A stretch of 39,237 nt of DNA from the NCBI GenBank assembly GCA_023268875.1, contig JALRKL010000035.1, forward strand, positions 1 through 39,237. Direction: 5' to 3'. Every line of letters begins with the position of its first letter. Position 1 is the stretch's first letter. This document shows positions 1 to 8,800 of this stretch, one piece after another. The notes below the pieces were generated by a model. The model did no database searches. It was given only the letters and a program-made list of their open reading frames with translations, and had not been told where the DNA came from. Position numbers and translations under genes: made by a program. This DNA comes from Bacteroidia bacterium (lineage in GTDB: Bacteria; Bacteroidota; Bacteroidia; NS11-12g; UBA955).

Positions 1-1
1 A

Positions 2-1156
2 GGTACTAATTCGGCCCATTTTACCGATTGGTACGGGTTTGATACACGCATAATTCGCAACGGTTCGAAGGTGAGTACTCTGCCGAAAGCGTTTGATCCG
101 AATATTCAACTCAGCGACACGCTCAGGAATATGCTCGAGGAAACCGAATCGGGTTCGTATTTGGTGTTTCGAAACGACTCTTTGGTTTATGAGGAGTATT
201 TCAATGGCTTTAGCGATACACACCATTTGAATTCATTTTCTATGGCCAAAACGGTAACCACATTATTGGTCCAAAAAGCGATCGAATTGGGTTATATCGG
301 CTCCTGGGATGATAAGGCAAAGAAATATTTACCTTGGTTATCGGGGCCGTATGCCGATAGTTTGACCCTAAGACATCTTTCATCGATGACGGCAGGTTTG
401 GATTGGAATGAAAACTATATTTCTCCGTTTAGTATTACGGCACAAGCCTATTATACCGATGATATAGAAGGGGTTATGCATGGATTGGGAATCGTAGAGA
501 AACCCGGTGAAAAGTGGCAATACCAGAGTGGAAGCACGCAATTACTTACGTTTATTCTGAGGGAAGCTATTCGTACGCCTCAGCCTGTCAATCCGGCACT
601 TAACATGGACGATACGTTTAGGACTGCGGTTATGATCGAACAGCTAAAAAATGAAACGGCCGATGCGGTTTTTACAGAGGCGCCTCTTCGGCGAAAATTG
701 TATGCAAATGTGAGCGAATTTGCAAGTGAATTTATCTGGGAGCCCCTAGGGATGGAAGCGTCGGCATTCTGGTCATTGGATCGAAAAACCGGAAATGAAC
801 TTGGTTTCTGTTGCTTGAATGCTGTGAGTCGCGACTTCGGTCGCCTGGGTTTGTGGGTTCTAAATAATGGTAATTGGGCAGGAGCCAAAATTGATTCTTC
901 ATTTATTGGCCTGGCTTCTAAACCTTTTAAAGATAATCGATATGGGCATTCATTTTGGATCAGCAATGAGACACCGGTACCTTTTTATTATTTCCAAGGT
1001 TTAAATGGGCAGTATATATGCATTATCCCTTCTTATGATATGGTAGTGGTGAGAACAGGTAAGCATATCAAAAGAATGGCAAACGATAATTTAATATTTA
1101 CCTGTGTACGCACGTATGTTTCCGAAGCAGTTCGGTTATTTGGAGATAAGCGGTGA
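2..1156 (+). CDS. Serine hydrolase, class C beta-lactamase-like (5' end outside window)
   Basis: The reading frame is open from base 2, so the gene very likely starts upstream of the window; the GTG at 71 is only an internal candidate start. The product resembles the beta-lactamase/penicillin-binding-protein-like serine hydrolases: the SxxK nucleophile motif is SMAK at bases 239-250, followed by a YQSGS segment in the place of the YxN motif and a GHSFW segment near the C-terminus in the place of the KTG box. Members of this family are usually esterases, peptidases or amidases of the envelope; the substrate cannot be read from the sequence. The gene ends 133 bp before a strong bidirectional hairpin and converges on aconitase. 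No signal peptide can be judged because the N-terminus is missing. Confidence 0.8.
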   Translation, partial: GTNSAHFTDWYGFDTRIIRNGSKVSTLPKAFDPNIQLSDTLRNMLEETESGSYLVFRNDSLVYEEYFNGFSDTHHLNSFSMAKTVTTLLVQKAIELGYIGSWDDKAKKYLPWLSGPYADSLTLRHLSSMTAGLDWNENYISPFSITAQAYYTDDIEGVMHGLGIVEKPGEKWQYQSGSTQLLTFILREAIRTPQPVNPALNMDDTFRTAVMIEQLKNETADAVFTEAPLRRKLYANVSEFASEFIWEPLGMEASAFWSLDRKTGNELGFCCLNAVSRDFGRLGLWVLNNGNWAGAKIDSSFIGLASKPFKDNRYGHSFWISNETPVPFYYFQGLNGQYICIIPSYDMVVVRTGKHIKRMANDNLIFTCVRTYVSEAVRLFGDKR

Positions 1157-1289
1157 AAGGGGAGAGGTGTTCGTGTAGTATGAAAATGTGGTTTTGTCTA
1201 TTTTGAAAAAAGCCAAAAAGAATTGCAAAAATCGCAAGAAAACCGAATGACTCAAGTTCGGATTGCTTTAAACTGGTAAGAGGATAAAC

Positions 1290-1323
1290 AAAGAGGCCAT
1301 CTCTCAGGAGATGGCCTCTTTTG
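1290..1323. terminator. Bidirectional rho-independent terminator
   Basis: A perfect 13-bp stem (AAGAGGCCATCTC, 1291-1303, paired with 1308-1320) closes a TCAG loop; one further A-T pair extends it. T-runs follow on both strands. It lies between the convergent serine hydrolase and aconitase genes and can serve both. Confidence 0.85.
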
Positions 1324-1342
1324 TATGTTGCGATAAATAAAA

Positions 1343-3610
1343 TTATTTACCTGCAGAACGACGGATGATGTTTAAGGCACCTCCCGCAATAAACCATTCA
1401 ATTTGTTGCTGGTTATAGCTGTGATTTACGCTCATTTGATCTTGACTGCCATCAGCATGGTGGAAAACCATAGTTAAGGGCTTGTTTGGTGCGAAATCAG
1501 TCAATCCAATTATATCGATAGTATCATCTTCTTGAATCTTTTCGTAGTCATTTTTGTCCGCAAAAGTCAATGCTAACATACCTTGTTTTTTCAAGTTAGT
1601 TTCGTGGATACGGGCGAAGGATTTTACCAATACGGCACGAACGCCAAGGTGACGAGGCTCCATAGCCGCATGTTCCCGACTTGAACCTTCTCCGTAATTT
1701 TCATCACCCACTACGATACTTCCGATACCTGCGGCTTTGTAGGCGCGTTGGGTATGAGGAACTGCATTGTATTGACCGGTTAATTGGTTTTTAACTTCAT
1801 TCGTTTTTTCGTTGAAGTAGTTAACCGCGCCAATTAACATGTTATCAGAAATATTGTCGAGGTGACCGCGGAATTTCAACCAAGGTCCGGCCATTGAAAT
1901 ATGGTCGGTTGTACATTTCCCTTTTGCTTTTATCAATAATTTTAATCCGGTCAAATCGGTACCTTCCCAAGCAGAGAAAGGATCGAGTAATTGCAAACGC
2001 TTGGAATTGGGATCTACAGCAACTTGAATATGGCTGCCATCCTCTGCTGGGGCTAAATAGCCGGCATCTTCAACGGCGAATCCATTTGGGGGCAATTCAT
2101 ATCCGGTTGGAGGATCCAATTTTACCTGCTCTCCGTTTTCATTGGTAAGTGTATCGGTTAACGGATTGAATCCTAAATCTCCTGCGATCGCCAATGCCGT
2201 TACCAATTCAGGAGATCCAACGAAGGCAAAGGTGTTAGGATTTCCATCAGCACGCTTGGCAAAGTTTCTGTTGAATGAGTGAACGATGGTGTTTTTTTCT
2301 TGTTTTTCCGCACCCATGCGATTCCACATACCGATACAAGGTCCACAAGCGTTGGCGAATACCTGAGCTCCGATTTTGTCGAAAACTTCAAGGAAACCAT
2401 CGCGCTCGATGGTATATCGCACTTGTTCAGAACCTGGAGTGATGGTGAATTCGGCTTTGGTTTTTAGATTTTTCTCAGATACTTGTTTTGCTAAACTTAC
2501 GGCGCGAGAAATATCTTCATAGGATGAGTTTGTGCAGGAACCAATTAAGCCTACTTCTACCTTCAACGGCCAGCCATTTTTTGCCGCTTCCTCTTTCATT
2601 TTAGAAATTGGAGTAGCTAAGTCTGGGGTGAAAGGTCCGTTTAAATGTGGCTCTAGGGTAGAAAGGTCAATTTCAATAACTTCATCAAAATAAGCAGATG
2701 GATTAGCATATACTTCTGGGTCGGCTGTAAGGTGTTCCTTAACGGTATTCGCTAGGTCAGCCACATCGGCGCGATCGGTAGCACGCAAGTAACGCTCCAT
2801 GCTCTCGTCGTAACCAAAAGTAGACGTGGTTGCACCGATTTCGGCACCCATATTACAAATTGTACCTTTACCGGTACAACTCATATTGGTAGCTCCTTCG
2901 CCAAAATATTCAACTATTGCACCGGTTCCCCCTTTTACAGTTAGAATACCCGCCACTTTCAAGATAACATCTTTAGGCGCAGCCCATCCGTTAAGTTTAC
3001 CCGTTAGTTTAACTCCAATCAATTTGGGGAATTTAAGTTCCCAAGGCAATCCAGCCATAACGTCGCAGGCGTCGGCTCCACCAACTCCAATTGCCACCAT
3101 TCCCAACCCACCGGCATTTACAGTATGCGAATCGGTTCCAATCATCATTCCTCCAGGGAAAGCATAATTTTCCAAAACAACTTGGTGTATAATCCCGGCT
3201 CCTGGTTTCCAGAAACCAATGCCATATTTATTTGAAACAGACGCCAAAAAGTCGTAAACTTCCTTGCTTTCGTTGTTGGCTACTTCTAAATCGGTAGAAG
3301 CGCCATTTTGAGCTACTATCAAGTGGTCGCAGTGCACCGTTGATGGGACGGCGACTTTATCACGTCCTGCTTGCATGAATTGCAACAACGCCATTTGTGC
3401 TGTAGCATCTTGCATAGCCACACGGTCGGGTGCGAAGTCAACATAATCGGCAGCGCGTTTGAATGCCTTCTTTTCAACCCCTTGACTCAGGTGATTGTAA
3501 AGAATCTTCTCGGATAGTGTTAAGGGACGACCCAATAACTCACGGGCTGCTTTTACGTTGCCCGGCATTCTCTCATAAACTGATTTGATTACGTCGATGT
3601 CAAAAGCCAT
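1343..3610 (-). CDS. acn: Aconitate hydratase, mitochondrial-type
   Basis: Aconitase interconverts citrate and isocitrate in the TCA cycle in the cytoplasm. The 755-residue length and sequence fit the mitochondrial-type aconitase, not the about 890-residue AcnA/IRP type or AcnB. The three cysteine ligands of the [4Fe-4S] cluster are visible: Cys359 in GSCTNSS, and Cys422 and Cys425 in ACGPCIG. The large N-terminal aconitase domain (about residues 1-470) is followed by the swivel domain (about 550-690, with the [10 protein letters not shown] segment). The gene stands alone on the minus strand, divergent from ruvC across a 122-bp gap, and ends at the bidirectional terminator near 1300. The minus strand upstream has a GACCTTTG box close to the Bacteroidota -7 element, but no matching -33 TTG was found at the usual distance. 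Confidence 0.96.
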   Translation of the reverse strand: MAFDIDVIKSVYERMPGNVKAARELLGRPLTLSEKILYNHLSQGVEKKAFKRAADYVDFAPDRVAMQDATAQMALLQFMQAGRDKVAVPSTVHCDHLIVAQNGASTDLEVANNESKEVYDFLASVSNKYGIGFWKPGAGIIHQVVLENYAFPGGMMIGTDSHTVNAGGLGMVAIGVGGADACDVMAGLPWELKFPKLIGVKLTGKLNGWAAPKDVILKVAGILTVKGGTGAIVEYFGEGATNMSCTGKGTICNMGAEIGATTSTFGYDESMERYLRATDRADVADLANTVKEHLTADPEVYANPSAYFDEVIEIDLSTLEPHLNGPFTPDLATPISKMKEEAAKNGWPLKVEVGLIGSCTNSSYEDISRAVSLAKQVSEKNLKTKAEFTITPGSEQVRYTIERDGFLEVFDKIGAQVFANACGPCIGMWNRMGAEKQEKNTIVHSFNRNFAKRADGNPNTFAFVGSPELVTALAIAGDLGFNPLTDTLTNENGEQVKLDPPTGYELPPNGFAVEDAGYLAPAEDGSHIQVAVDPNSKRLQLLDPFSAWEGTDLTGLKLLIKAKGKCTTDHISMAGPWLKFRGHLDNISDNMLIGAVNYFNEKTNEVKNQLTGQYNAVPHTQRAYKAAGIGSIVVGDENYGEGSSREHAAMEPRHLGVRAVLVKSFARIHETNLKKQGMLALTFADKNDYEKIQEDDTIDIIGLTDFAPNKPLTMVFHHADGSQDQMSVNHSYNQQQIEWFIAGGALNIIRRSAGK

Positions 3611-3732
3611 AATATCTATTTTTTAACGCTGCAAAGGTCGACATTTTTTTGCATACTTACATCATGAGAACGTAATCAAATCGACCAATATTGGCTGTAA
3701 CATTCCGAATAAATTATGCGTAATTTCGTTGG

Positions 3733-4308
3733 GTGGAATCGCAAGAAACAACAGAAAGGATTGTGTTGGGAATTGACCCTGGAACTAATTTGTTGGGTTA
3801 TGGGATTGTTAAAGTGAACGGTAGAAAAAACGAGTTACTCAGCATTGGTGTTTTGCGATTAGGGAAAATAACCGACGCGGGGAAAAAACTTCACGAAATA
3901 TATCGAAGAATTGCTGGCCTGATTGATGGGTTTAGTTGCACAGAAGTGGCTATAGAAGCGCCCTTCTTTGGAAAAAACGTACAAAGTATGTTAAAGTTGG
4001 GTAGAGCTCAAGGGGTGGCCATAGCCGCTGCTATTTCGAAAGACTTGCCCGTATACGAATACGTTCCTCGTAAAATTAAACAGAGTATTTGTGGGAACGG
4101 AAATGCGTCTAAAGAACAAGTTTTGTCAATGTTACAAAGCGAGTTTAAATTCGAGACGCAACCCGAAACACTCGATGCATCCGATGGCTTGGCGGCAGCT
4201 CTATGTCACATATATCAATTCAGCCCCAGGGCATTTGGCCAAACCAAAGGCAAAGGGAAATCAGGATGGGAATCGTTTGTAAAAGATAATCCCGATCGCA
4301 TACGATAA
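3733..4308 (+). CDS. ruvC: Crossover junction endodeoxyribonuclease RuvC
   Basis: RuvC resolves Holliday junctions with RuvAB by symmetrical strand nicking. The RNase H-like fold is recognised from GIDPGT at the N-terminus, and all four acidic catalytic residues can be placed: Asp15 (GIDPG), Glu75 (IEAPFF), and Asp148 and Asp151 (LDASDGLAAALCH). At 191 residues it is slightly longer than E. coli RuvC, with a basic C-terminal tail. The start is GTG: an in-frame TAA lies only 12 bases upstream, so no ATG start is possible. A 58-bp gap separates it from the SIMPL-domain gene on the same strand. Confidence 0.95.
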   Translation: MESQETTERIVLGIDPGTNLLGYGIVKVNGRKNELLSIGVLRLGKITDAGKKLHEIYRRIAGLIDGFSCTEVAIEAPFFGKNVQSMLKLGRAQGVAIAAAISKDLPVYEYVPRKIKQSICGNGNASKEQVLSMLQSEFKFETQPETLDASDGLAAALCHIYQFSPRAFGQTKGKGKSGWESFVKDNPDRIR

Positions 4309-4366
4309 TTTTTATGTCTGTTGGTTTAAACGAAAACCAAGGCAATTTTCGTTATGTCATTAAGTT

Positions 4367-5104
4367 ATGAACGTATCTCGAAATACTACAATCGCTACTG
4401 CCATCGTTATTGCTGTATCTATTTTAAGCTACAGTTATTTACACCGCTTTCAATATTCAGAATCCAATAATATTACGGTTAAAGGATTGGGAGCCGTGGA
4501 TTTTAAATCAGATCTTATCGTTTGGGAGGGTCGGTTTAGCGCTGAAAGCCTAACCCTAAATGAGGCATATGATAGACTTTCTCGGGACCGTCAAATAGTA
4601 AAGGATTTTTTGAAACAGAAAGGAATTTCAGATAAAGAAATAATTTTTGGCGCGGTTTCCAGCTCTGAACGAACCAAAAGGCGTTACAATGACGATGGTA
4701 AATTTATAGGTGAGGATTTTGTCGGGTACCGACTTAAACAATCGGTTAAAATTGAATCTCGCGATTTAGAAAAAGTAGAATTGGTTTCTAGAGCTATTAC
4801 AGAAGTGCTTAACAACGGCGTGGCATTTTATTCTGAGAGTCCCAGTTATTTTTACACCAAGCTTCAAGATTTAAAACTCGATTTGGTATCAAAAGCTACC
4901 GAAGACGCAAAAACACGGGCTAATATAATCGCCAAAATGGGAGGCGCTTCTATTGGTGATTTGAAAACGGCACAAATGGGGGTATTCCAAATTGTAGGAC
5001 AAAATTCCAACGAAGAATATTCTTGGGGTGGTTCGTTCAATACCAGTTCTAAGTATAAAACCGCGTCAATAACAATGGATTTGACATATGAATTGAAGAA
5101 TTAG
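4367..5104 (+). CDS. SIMPL domain-containing protein (DUF541)
   Basis: The protein has one N-terminal hydrophobic segment (about residues 8-26, signal anchor or signal peptide) followed by a SIMPL/DUF541 domain over most of the remaining 215 residues. The family pattern is visible in the N-terminal KGLGAVDFKSDLIVWEGRFS strand region, the conserved DA-type helix with AKTRANIIAKMGG, and the C-terminal SITMDLTYEL strand. Family members sit in the periplasm or outer membrane and form ring-like oligomers (BP26/Omp28 type); no enzymatic role is established. It follows ruvC by 58 bp and may share its transcript; it converges on argS. Confidence 0.8.
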   Translation: MNVSRNTTIATAIVIAVSILSYSYLHRFQYSESNNITVKGLGAVDFKSDLIVWEGRFSAESLTLNEAYDRLSRDRQIVKDFLKQKGISDKEIIFGAVSSSERTKRRYNDDGKFIGEDFVGYRLKQSVKIESRDLEKVELVSRAITEVLNNGVAFYSESPSYFYTKLQDLKLDLVSKATEDAKTRANIIAKMGGASIGDLKTAQMGVFQIVGQNSNEEYSWGGSFNTSSKYKTASITMDLTYELKN

Positions 5105-5143
5105 ATTTCTTTTTAAGGTGCATAGAAACACATTTTGATTGTA

Positions 5144-5161
5144 AGAAAATATATATTTTCT
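5144..5161. terminator. AT-rich 18-bp palindrome between convergent genes
   Basis: AGAAAATATATATTTTCT is a perfect palindrome located between the SIMPL-domain gene and the argS stop codon. As RNA it could form a short, weak, AU-only stem. A role in termination is possible only by position; there is no GC-rich stem. Confidence 0.25.
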
Positions 5162-5166
5162 GTGCT

Positions 5167-7041
5167 CTACATACGCTCTACCGTCTCTATTCCGATAAGT
5201 TGTAAGCCGCGCTGCAGTATTTGAGCCGTTTGAGAGGCAAGGTGCAATCGCATGCTACGCAAGTCCGTATCTGTTTCTTTTAGAATGCTCACCTCGTTAT
5301 ATACTTTATTGTAGGCTTTAGCTAAATCAAGTACGTATTGACATACCGCTGCAGGGTTGTATTCCTCGGCCGCATTAGAAACCACCGACGGAAACTCGCT
5401 CAGCACTTTGATGCAGCTCATTTCGGTAGGATGTAAAGTCAGATTGGTTTTACTCGATTCCCCTGAGTAGTTCGCGGAACGCAAAATGCTCTTTATCCGC
5501 GTGTAGGTGTACATCACAAAAGGACCGGTATCTCCTTGGAAGTCGATACTTTCCTCGGGGTTGAAGAGCATGCGCTTTCTGGGATCTACCTTTAGAATGA
5601 AGAATTTTAGTGCTGCAATTGATAGTCGGTGGTACAATTCGTGCAACTCAGTTTCGCTCATGCCGTCAGTTTTACCCAATTCTTCGGTCTTGGCTTTGGC
5701 TGTGTCGTACATTTCTTGTAATAAATCGTCGGCATCGACCACCGTGCCTTCTCTGCTCTTCATTTTTCCTGAAGGAAGATCTACCATTCCATAGCTGGCG
5801 TGATACATGCCTTTGGCATAAGAACGTCCCAACTTTTCCATTATATGGAACAACACTTTAAAGTGATAATCTTGTTCATTTCCCACAACATATACGCTTC
5901 GCTGAATGCCGTGATCTTGGAATTTTAAATCGGCGGTGCCCATATCTTGGGTTATGTACACCGAGGTTCCATCTCCGCGCTGCACTAATTTCTCATCTAA
6001 ACCTTCGGCAGTTAAATCAATCCAAACAGAGCCGTCTTCTTTCTTGAAAAATACCCCGCTCGATAAGCCCTCTTTTACGATGTCTTTACCTAATAAATAG
6101 GTATTGCTTTCATAATACATTGCGTCGAAATTCACTCCCAAACGCTCATAGGTTCGGTTAAAACCTTGGTAAACCCAAGAATTCATGGTACTCCAAAGTT
6201 CTAAGACTTCTGTATCTTTTGCTTCCCATAAACGGAGCATTTCTTGGCAAGATTTCATTAATTCCGATTGATTTCGTACCAAATCTTTAATGTCACCTTT
6301 GTATTTCGACGATTGTTTATCGTCTTTACTTGATCTTAATTTTTCTAGCGTATCGATGTATCGTTTTTGAACAATTTCATCGTTGCAATTCCAATTGCCT
6401 TCTAAAGCAAGTGCAACAGTATCGGAAGTTTGTTCTTGCAATTTACTTTCAAAAACGACGTAATACTTCCCAACTAAATGATCGCCTTTAATTCCTGAAC
6501 TTTCAGGCGTTTCGCCATTTCCAAAACGTTGCCAAGCCAACATGCTTTTGCAGATATGAACTCCTCGATCGTTGATTAAATTCGCTTTTACCACCGGATA
6601 CCCAGCCGCTTTCATGATCTCAGAAATGGAATATCCCATGAGGATATTTCTTATGTGTCCAAGATGCAGGGGTTTGTTGGTATTGGGGCTGGAGTATTCA
6701 ACCATCACCTTTTCTTCTTTCTGCGGGAAGTTATTCTGAGCGTTATAGTTGTGAAGTATTTCCGCCCAATAAGACGGGGCAACGCTTAAATTTAAAAAGC
6801 CTTTAATTACGTTGTAATGGCTTATTTCCGGGGAGGTTTTAATTACTTCCCTTCCTAATTCTTCCGCAGTTAATTCAGGGCTTTTTCCAGATCTTCGGAC
6901 CAAAGGGAAAACGACAAACGTATAATCGCCCTCAAAAATGGGCTTGGTTTTTTCGATTTTCACCTCTACATCTGCAGAGGCACTGTACAACTGCTCGATA
7001 GCAGTTGACAATCCTTTGATTATTAGATCTTCAATATTCAT
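5167..7041 (-). CDS. argS: Arginine--tRNA ligase
   Basis: Class I aminoacyl-tRNA synthetase charging tRNA-Arg. The N-terminal Add-1 domain (about 1-85) precedes the catalytic Rossmann domain with the class I signature HLGH at residues 126-129 within SSPNTNKPLHLGHIRN, and a KMSKS-like loop GKMKSREGT at about residue 430. The C-terminal DALR anticodon-binding domain ends in LQLIGIETVERM, as is typical of the family. The 624-residue length is normal for Bacteroidota. It is the third gene of a leftward unit, starting 19 bases after the rlmH stop. A TATCTTTG box on the minus strand (7056 to 7049) ends 7 bases before the ATG and could be an extra -7 element, but no -33 TTG was found for it. Confidence 0.97.
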   Translation of the reverse strand: MNIEDLIIKGLSTAIEQLYSASADVEVKIEKTKPIFEGDYTFVVFPLVRRSGKSPELTAEELGREVIKTSPEISHYNVIKGFLNLSVAPSYWAEILHNYNAQNNFPQKEEKVMVEYSSPNTNKPLHLGHIRNILMGYSISEIMKAAGYPVVKANLINDRGVHICKSMLAWQRFGNGETPESSGIKGDHLVGKYYVVFESKLQEQTSDTVALALEGNWNCNDEIVQKRYIDTLEKLRSSKDDKQSSKYKGDIKDLVRNQSELMKSCQEMLRLWEAKDTEVLELWSTMNSWVYQGFNRTYERLGVNFDAMYYESNTYLLGKDIVKEGLSSGVFFKKEDGSVWIDLTAEGLDEKLVQRGDGTSVYITQDMGTADLKFQDHGIQRSVYVVGNEQDYHFKVLFHIMEKLGRSYAKGMYHASYGMVDLPSGKMKSREGTVVDADDLLQEMYDTAKAKTEELGKTDGMSETELHELYHRLSIAALKFFILKVDPRKRMLFNPEESIDFQGDTGPFVMYTYTRIKSILRSANYSGESSKTNLTLHPTEMSCIKVLSEFPSVVSNAAEEYNPAAVCQYVLDLAKAYNKVYNEVSILKETDTDLRSMRLHLASQTAQILQRGLQLIGIETVERM

Positions 7042-7060
7042 GGAGCCGCAAAGATACGAA

Positions 7061-7522
7061 TCAGATATGGTGATAGCCCGTATTTTTCGAAATCTGATAT
7101 GCGCGGTAAATTTGTTCGGTTAGTACCAGACGTGCTATCTGATGGGGAAATACAAAATCACTTAACTTCATGCATTCGTGTTGTTTGCGTAATTCCTCGG
7201 AAAATCCATAAGCTCCGCCAATGGCAAAAATAAGATCGCCTCTGCTGTGATTCAGTTTTTGTTGAATCCAACTGCTGAATTTAGGAGAGGTGTAAGAGTT
7301 CCCTCTTTCATCGCATAAAATTAAGGTATCACTTGGTTTTAACCGTTTTCTCAAGGCTTCGCTTTCGATAACTTGTTGTTGTTCCGGTTGAGATACCTTT
7401 GAAGAGGGTATATTCCAAGTTTTAGTGCTAAAAATCCCTTGTAATTTTTTAAGGTAATCTTGACATAAAGCTTCTATTTGAGCGTTTTTATGGCTTTCAA
7501 TATAGGCAATAACGATTGCCAC
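7061..7522 (-). CDS. rlmH: 23S rRNA (pseudouridine1915-N3)-methyltransferase RlmH
   Basis: RlmH methylates pseudouridine 1915 in helix 69 of 23S rRNA on the assembled 70S ribosome. It belongs to the SPOUT (knotted) methyltransferases; the SAM-binding knot is recognised by FAIGGAYGFSEELR, and the C-terminal LVLTEQIYRAYQISKNTGYHH stretch is diagnostic (RlmH ends in HPYHH in E. coli, here GYHHI). At 153 residues the length is typical. It starts 3 bases after the OmpA-type lipoprotein stop, so both are very probably co-transcribed from the promoter near 8516. Confidence 0.96.
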   Translation of the reverse strand: MAIVIAYIESHKNAQIEALCQDYLKKLQGIFSTKTWNIPSSKVSQPEQQQVIESEALRKRLKPSDTLILCDERGNSYTSPKFSSWIQQKLNHSRGDLIFAIGGAYGFSEELRKQHECMKLSDFVFPHQIARLVLTEQIYRAYQISKNTGYHHI

Positions 7523-7525
7523 GAA

Positions 7526-8497
7526 TTAGTTCTGATTAAGGATTTCGAGAATTTTATCTAACTGTGGGGTTAAAATAATCTCGGTACGGCGGTTTTTAGC
7601 TCTGCCCTCTGGGGTGTCGTTGGATGCCACGGGCATAGTTTCTCCTCGACCTATAGCCGAAATGCGTTTATCAGATATTCCACCTTGCTTTATAAGAATC
7701 CTTGAAATGCTGGTTGCGCGAAGCACACTTAGATCCCAGTTGTCTTTCATTTTTTCACTTTCTTTCATGGGTACATTATCGGTGTGGCCTTCTACACCAA
7801 TTTGTACATCGCGCTTTTCGTTTAAGGCTTTGGAAATTTGAACGAGCGCTTCAACCCCTTTTGGATCTACGGTTATACTTCCACTTTTGAATAATAATTT
7901 CTCAGGTAGTATTACGTAAACTTTCCCGTTTTTGTATTCCACTTGAATGTCTAGTTCTTCAAACCCTGCTAAGGCCTTCATTATGGCTTCCTTGAGGAGA
8001 ATTACGGCAGAATCTTTCCGACGCAATTCAGCTTCTAGTTCTATAACACGTTGAGAAACTGCTTCTAACTCTTCGCGAATCTTTTGCAAGCGCAAGCGCT
8101 CTTTTTCTGCCTCGGCTAAGGCGTCGTTCAACTCGAGTTCCTTATTGGCGATGGCTTTATTTTTTAGTTCAATTTCTTCAGCGAGCTTGCGTTGCTTTTC
8201 TGTTAGGTTTTCACCTAAACGCGCTAGATAGGTGCTGTTTTCCGACATCTGACGTTGGCAAATTTGCAATGAGTCGTTTAGGGCTGAGGCTCGTAAACGT
8301 TGTGTTTCCATCGCGAGTTCAACATTGCGCACTACGTTTATTATGGAATCGCGAAAGACAATTTCTTCACGTCGGTCGTTCTGACATACGCGAACGATTG
8401 AATCTTTTTGTTGTTCCAAACTTTGATATTGTTTCTTGCTTACACACGAGAACATACTAATGCCGAGTAATAGCCCGATAGCGATTCTATTTAACAT
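7526..8497 (-). CDS. OmpA-family peptidoglycan-binding lipoprotein
   Basis: A lipoprotein signal peptide ends in the lipobox MFSC with Cys18. Residues about 25-170 are a long charged coiled coil (heptad-rich, with ELNDALAEAEKERLRLQ-like segments), and residues about 195-315 are an OmpA C-terminal domain with the peptidoglycan-binding GHTDNVPM motif and the NRRTEIILTP end. It is presumably anchored in the outer membrane and bound to peptidoglycan through the C-terminal domain, acting as a spacer or tether. No beta-barrel is present. It heads the unit with rlmH and argS. Its ATG lies only 4 bases after a near-perfect -7 promoter element, see the separate promoter entry. Confidence 0.88.
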   Translation of the reverse strand: MLNRIAIGLLLGISMFSCVSKKQYQSLEQQKDSIVRVCQNDRREEIVFRDSIINVVRNVELAMETQRLRASALNDSLQICQRQMSENSTYLARLGENLTEKQRKLAEEIELKNKAIANKELELNDALAEAEKERLRLQKIREELEAVSQRVIELEAELRRKDSAVILLKEAIMKALAGFEELDIQVEYKNGKVYVILPEKLLFKSGSITVDPKGVEALVQISKALNEKRDVQIGVEGHTDNVPMKESEKMKDNWDLSVLRATSISRILIKQGGISDKRISAIGRGETMPVASNDTPEGRAKNRRTEIILTPQLDKILEILNQN

Positions 8498-8501
8498 ATT
8501 A

Positions 8502-8530
8502 CAAATATACTAAGGCCCAATCGTCGGCAA
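8502..8530 (-). promoter_or_regulatory. Bacteroidota-type promoter of the OmpA-lipoprotein/rlmH/argS unit
   Basis: On the minus strand TTG (8530-8528) is followed after 18 bases by TATATTTG (8509-8502). This is a full match to the TTG-N17-23-TAnnTTTG consensus known from Flavobacterium and Bacteroides. The ATG begins 4 bases after the element, so the transcript should start at or next to the start codon. Confidence 0.65.
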
Positions 8531-8732
8531 TTCCCCGGGGTATTTACTGTTTGTAATAATGGACACACCCAATTAATTACAAAGTCGATTGTTTAAATAT
8601 TGAAGAAATGAAAGTTAAACAAATGCCTAACGATAAATTTTTTTATATAAACAGAAATCACGAGAACCTCAGTGTTTTTAAGGGTTTGTTTTGTTAAACA
8701 ATTGTAAATCAATTAGGAGTAATTACAAAAAA

Positions 8733-8764
8733 TTTGTTTTTTTAAAACCTTTGTCGAAGATTTG
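8733..8764 (+). promoter_or_regulatory. Candidate proteorhodopsin promoter
   Basis: TTTG (8733-8736) is followed after 20 bases by AAGATTTG (8757-8764), which matches five of six fixed positions of TAnnTTTG. It would give a leader of about 33 bases ahead of the ATG at 8801. A second -7-like box, AACCTTTG at 8746-8753, has no suitably spaced -33 element. Confidence 0.4.
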
Positions 8765-8779
8765 TGTTTATTCATAACA

Positions 8780-8799
8780 CAAAAACCAAAACACTAAAG
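8780..8799 (+). repeat. 20-bp direct repeat, left copy
   Basis: CAAAAACCAAAACACTAAAG lies directly before base 8800 and the proteorhodopsin ATG, so it forms the A-rich ribosome-binding leader. An exact second copy lies at 9626-9645, beyond the proteorhodopsin terminator. Confidence 0.9.
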
Positions 8800-8800
8800 T

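Larger units (their letters stand above)
8498..8800. other. 303-bp divergent intergenic region upstream of proteorhodopsin
   Basis: AT-rich spacer between the leftward OmpA-type lipoprotein and the rightward proteorhodopsin gene. It contains the OmpA-lipoprotein promoter (8502-8530), a candidate proteorhodopsin promoter (8733-8764) and, at the right edge, one copy of a 20-bp direct repeat (8780-8799). No open reading frame or RNA gene was recognised in the middle part. Confidence 0.6.

Noticed and set aside
580-966. Antisense open frame of 128 codons inside the serine hydrolase gene.
   Set aside because: It is the shadow of a well-supported coding region with recognisable catalytic motifs; the predicted product resembles nothing known.
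2826-3167. Open frame of 113 codons on the plus strand inside aconitase, rich in Pro and Ile.
   Set aside because: It is antisense to the strongly conserved aconitase sequence and has the composition of a reversed reading frame.
8746-8753. AACCTTTG as the -7 element of the proteorhodopsin promoter.
   Set aside because: No TTG lies at the required distance upstream, whereas AAGATTTG at 8757-8764 has one at 20 bases.
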